Assembly (NCBI GenBank): GCA_020349865.1
Contig: CP070700.1
Span: forward strand, 382,009-389,783
Source of the DNA: Desulfobacteraceae bacterium
Lineage (GTDB): Bacteria; Desulfobacterota; DSM-4660; Desulfatiglandales; Desulfatiglandaceae
Direction: 5' to 3'
DNA length: 7,775 nucleotides
The position numbers and the translations under genes were made by a program. The notes under the pieces are model-generated. The model saw only the letters and a program-made list of their open reading frames with translations, was not told the origin of the DNA and did no database searches. Positions 6,715-7,775 of this stretch are shown here, piece by piece. Every line of letters begins with the position of its first letter. The first letter of the stretch is position 1.

Positions 6715-6721
6715 AGGGAGG
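6715..6721 (+). promoter_or_regulatory. Ribosome binding site deciding a GTG start
   Basis: AGGGAGG lies 6 nt before GTG 6728. The alternative TTG at 6710 would place this site inside the coding region and has only T-rich sequence upstream, so GTG is preferred. Confidence 0.75.
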
Positions 6722-6727
6722 CCTCTC

Positions 6728-7459
6728 GTGCCGGATGCCAAGCTAAAAGAAATCCTCCTGCTCTGCCTCTCAATTGAGAAAGCGGCGGCTGAATTTTACT
6801 TTGCTTTTTCAGAACAAGCTGAGATTGATGACCACAAGGCTTTCTGGAAAGACATTTGCCAGGATGAAAACCGCCACATTGCATACTGGGAAGAGCTCCT
6901 TGATTTGGAAGAAAAAGGAAGGCTCTGGAACCCCTTTGATCGCCCAAAAAGAACCAAGGCGGAGCTCGCGGCGATGAAACGAGAAATCGATGACGAGTCA
7001 AGTGATAAGAGGGGATCCACCGATACATCCGGCATGACGCTCTCGGCATTGCGTTTAGAATATATGATGCTCCATCCTGCTTTTGCTATCCTATTTCATT
7101 TCCTGAGGAAGGAAACCAATGTTAAATCACCTTATGACGATTACCAGAAACACATCGACAAATTTATGCGATTCGTTCATAAATTCCCAAAGAAAATACC
7201 AGAGATGGAAGTCATCGGTGAGATTCTCTCAAATATGTGGCAGCGAAACACGGATTTGGCTCATAAGTTTGCTCAGATAAGAACTCTGCGTGGTTTGATT
7301 CCAATATGTGCAAGCTGCAAGAAAATTCGCGATGATCAAGGGTATTGGAGTCAAATTGAATTATATATCAGGGATCATAGTGAAGCAGAATTTACTCACA
7401 GCATCTGTCCCGAGTGTTTAGAAAAGCTCTATCCAAAGACATTAATGAAGAATGAATAG
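6728..7459 (+). CDS. Ferritin-like domain protein with C-terminal four-cysteine signalling module
   Basis: A 243-residue soluble protein with two parts. Residues 5-60 look like the first helix pair of a ferritin/rubrerythrin-like bundle: SIEKAAAEFYFAFSEQ offers Glu17 or Glu22, and DENRHIAYWEELL gives the Glu47-x-x-His50 motif of diiron proteins. Residues 110-185 are again helical (LRLEYMMLHPAFAILFHFLRKE; MEVIGEILSNMWQRN) and may complete the bundle; the second metal half-site is less clear. Residues 188-236 are a compact module, GLIPICASCKKIRDDQGYWSQ ending in THSICPECLEKLYP, with Cys194, Cys197, Cys227 and Cys230 able to bind zinc. In Desulfobacterota this module usually ends PAS, receiver or kinase signalling proteins. 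A sensor of iron, oxygen or redox state is a reasonable inference, not shown. It has its own promoter and a GTG start; the next gene is 146 bases downstream. Confidence 0.8.
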   Translation: MPDAKLKEILLLCLSIEKAAAEFYFAFSEQAEIDDHKAFWKDICQDENRHIAYWEELLDLEEKGRLWNPFDRPKRTKAELAAMKREIDDESSDKRGSTDTSGMTLSALRLEYMMLHPAFAILFHFLRKETNVKSPYDDYQKHIDKFMRFVHKFPKKIPEMEVIGEILSNMWQRNTDLAHKFAQIRTLRGLIPICASCKKIRDDQGYWSQIELYIRDHSEAEFTHSICPECLEKLYPKTLMKNE

Positions 7460-7605
7460 CAACAAACCGGCTGCCTCGGGGCTTCATAAAGAATCGGGAC
7501 CAGAGTATTCGATTTGACAAGCAGGCTCGATATCGCTTAAAAATAATGAAAAACTGTCAAAACAAAAAATCCAATTTTGATTCTTTCAGGCAGATATCAA
7601 GTACA
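7460..7605. promoter_or_regulatory. Intergenic region with candidate methyltransferase promoter
   Basis: A perfect -35 TTGACA (7514-7519) is followed after 18 nt by TAAAAA (7538-7543, 4 of 6). A second half, TGTCAA (7555-7560), makes an inverted repeat with TTGACA (TTTGACA/TGTCAAA when extended) that brackets the putative -10 and start point and could be an operator. No clear hairpin terminator follows the ferritin-like gene. Confidence 0.35.
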
Positions 7606-7775
7606 ATGCCACTTCGCGCCCTCATGGATGGCCGGTTCGCCTTCTTTCAAGAATTCCTGAAACACCCCTATCAGATCGGGTCAATCATCCCCAGTTCTCG
7701 CTTCCTTGAGTACCGCATTGTGGAGGCCGCCGGGATCAGTTCAGCCAAAACCATTGTCGAGCTGGGTCCTGGCTG
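7606..7775 (+). CDS. SAM-dependent methyltransferase, N-terminal fragment (phospholipid methyltransferase-like)
   Basis: The first 56 residues before the right edge read MPLRALMDGRFAFFQEFLKH, then PYQIGSIIPSSRFLEYRIVE and SAKTIVELGPG. The last piece is SAM-binding motif I at the end of the first beta strand. The combination of FFQEFLKHPYQIGSIIPSSRFL with VELGPG resembles small class I methyltransferases annotated as phospholipid N-methyltransferase (PmtA-type) or rRNA dimethylase-like. The substrate cannot be fixed from this fragment. ATG 7606 is the first start; an AGG lies about 15 nt before it, a weak site. ATG 7624 is an alternative without a better site. The gene continues beyond the window. 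Confidence 0.75.
   Translation, partial: MPLRALMDGRFAFFQEFLKHPYQIGSIIPSSRFLEYRIVEAAGISSAKTIVELGPG

Larger units (their letters stand above)
6366..6727. other. Intergenic region upstream of the ferritin-like gene
   Basis: About 360 bases without a supported gene on either strand. It contains a direct repeat GTTGATA (6448-6454, 6464-6470; 16-base period) overlapping a modest promoter-like pair TTGATA/TATTGT (6449-6454, 6472-6477, 17 nt apart), a small GGTG/CACC hairpin near 6515-6528, and the strong promoter at 6644-6672. No terminator with a T-tract follows the hydrolase. Confidence 0.5.

Overview
The window looks like an accessory, partly decaying stretch of a Desulfobacterota (former Deltaproteobacteria) genome. 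This is a judgement from protein style, not a database search. The histidine-kinase N-terminus (RPTYEELEQKVK), the double zinc-ribbon adenylate cyclase with an ATPase/TPR tail, and the C-terminal CASCKKIRDD...ICPECLEKLYP module are all typical of signalling proteins in that phylum.

Left part (1-3465, minus strand): two signalling genes. The first is a large class III adenylate cyclase fused to an AAA-type ATPase and TPR-like region. It runs off the left edge and carries two visible lesions: a stop codon inside the N-terminal zinc-ribbon pair, and a small out-of-frame deletion that removes the expected Walker B segment. The second (2671-3465) is a PAS-HisKA protein with a phospho-acceptor histidine but no catalytic ATPase domain, so it cannot autophosphorylate alone. 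Between them (2222-2670) only weak regulatory signals are visible.

Middle part (3466-5585): about 570 bases with no convincing intact gene but with protein-like open frames on both strands, then a compact 1.35-kb insertion sequence (4036-5388). The IS has perfect 16-bp terminal inverted repeats and one intact DDE transposase with the YREK signature of the IS4 clan. Its ribosome binding site and start codon lie in an 11-nt loop and stem of a strong hairpin, a likely guard against translation from outside transcripts. About 200 bases without a recognised gene follow.

Right part (5586-7775, plus strand): an intact alpha/beta hydrolase with a complete Ser-Asp-His triad; a 360-base gap ending in a near-consensus sigma-70 promoter (TTGACA, 17 nt, GATAAT); a two-domain protein joining a ferritin-like helical domain to a four-cysteine C-terminal module; and the start of an SAM-dependent methyltransferase cut by the right edge.

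The genes do not form one obvious pathway. The most interesting items are the ferritin-like/Cys4 fusion with its own strong promoter, the ATPase-less kinase, the step-by-step decay of the cyclase gene, and the transposase hairpin. No CRISPR array, tRNA or rRNA was seen.
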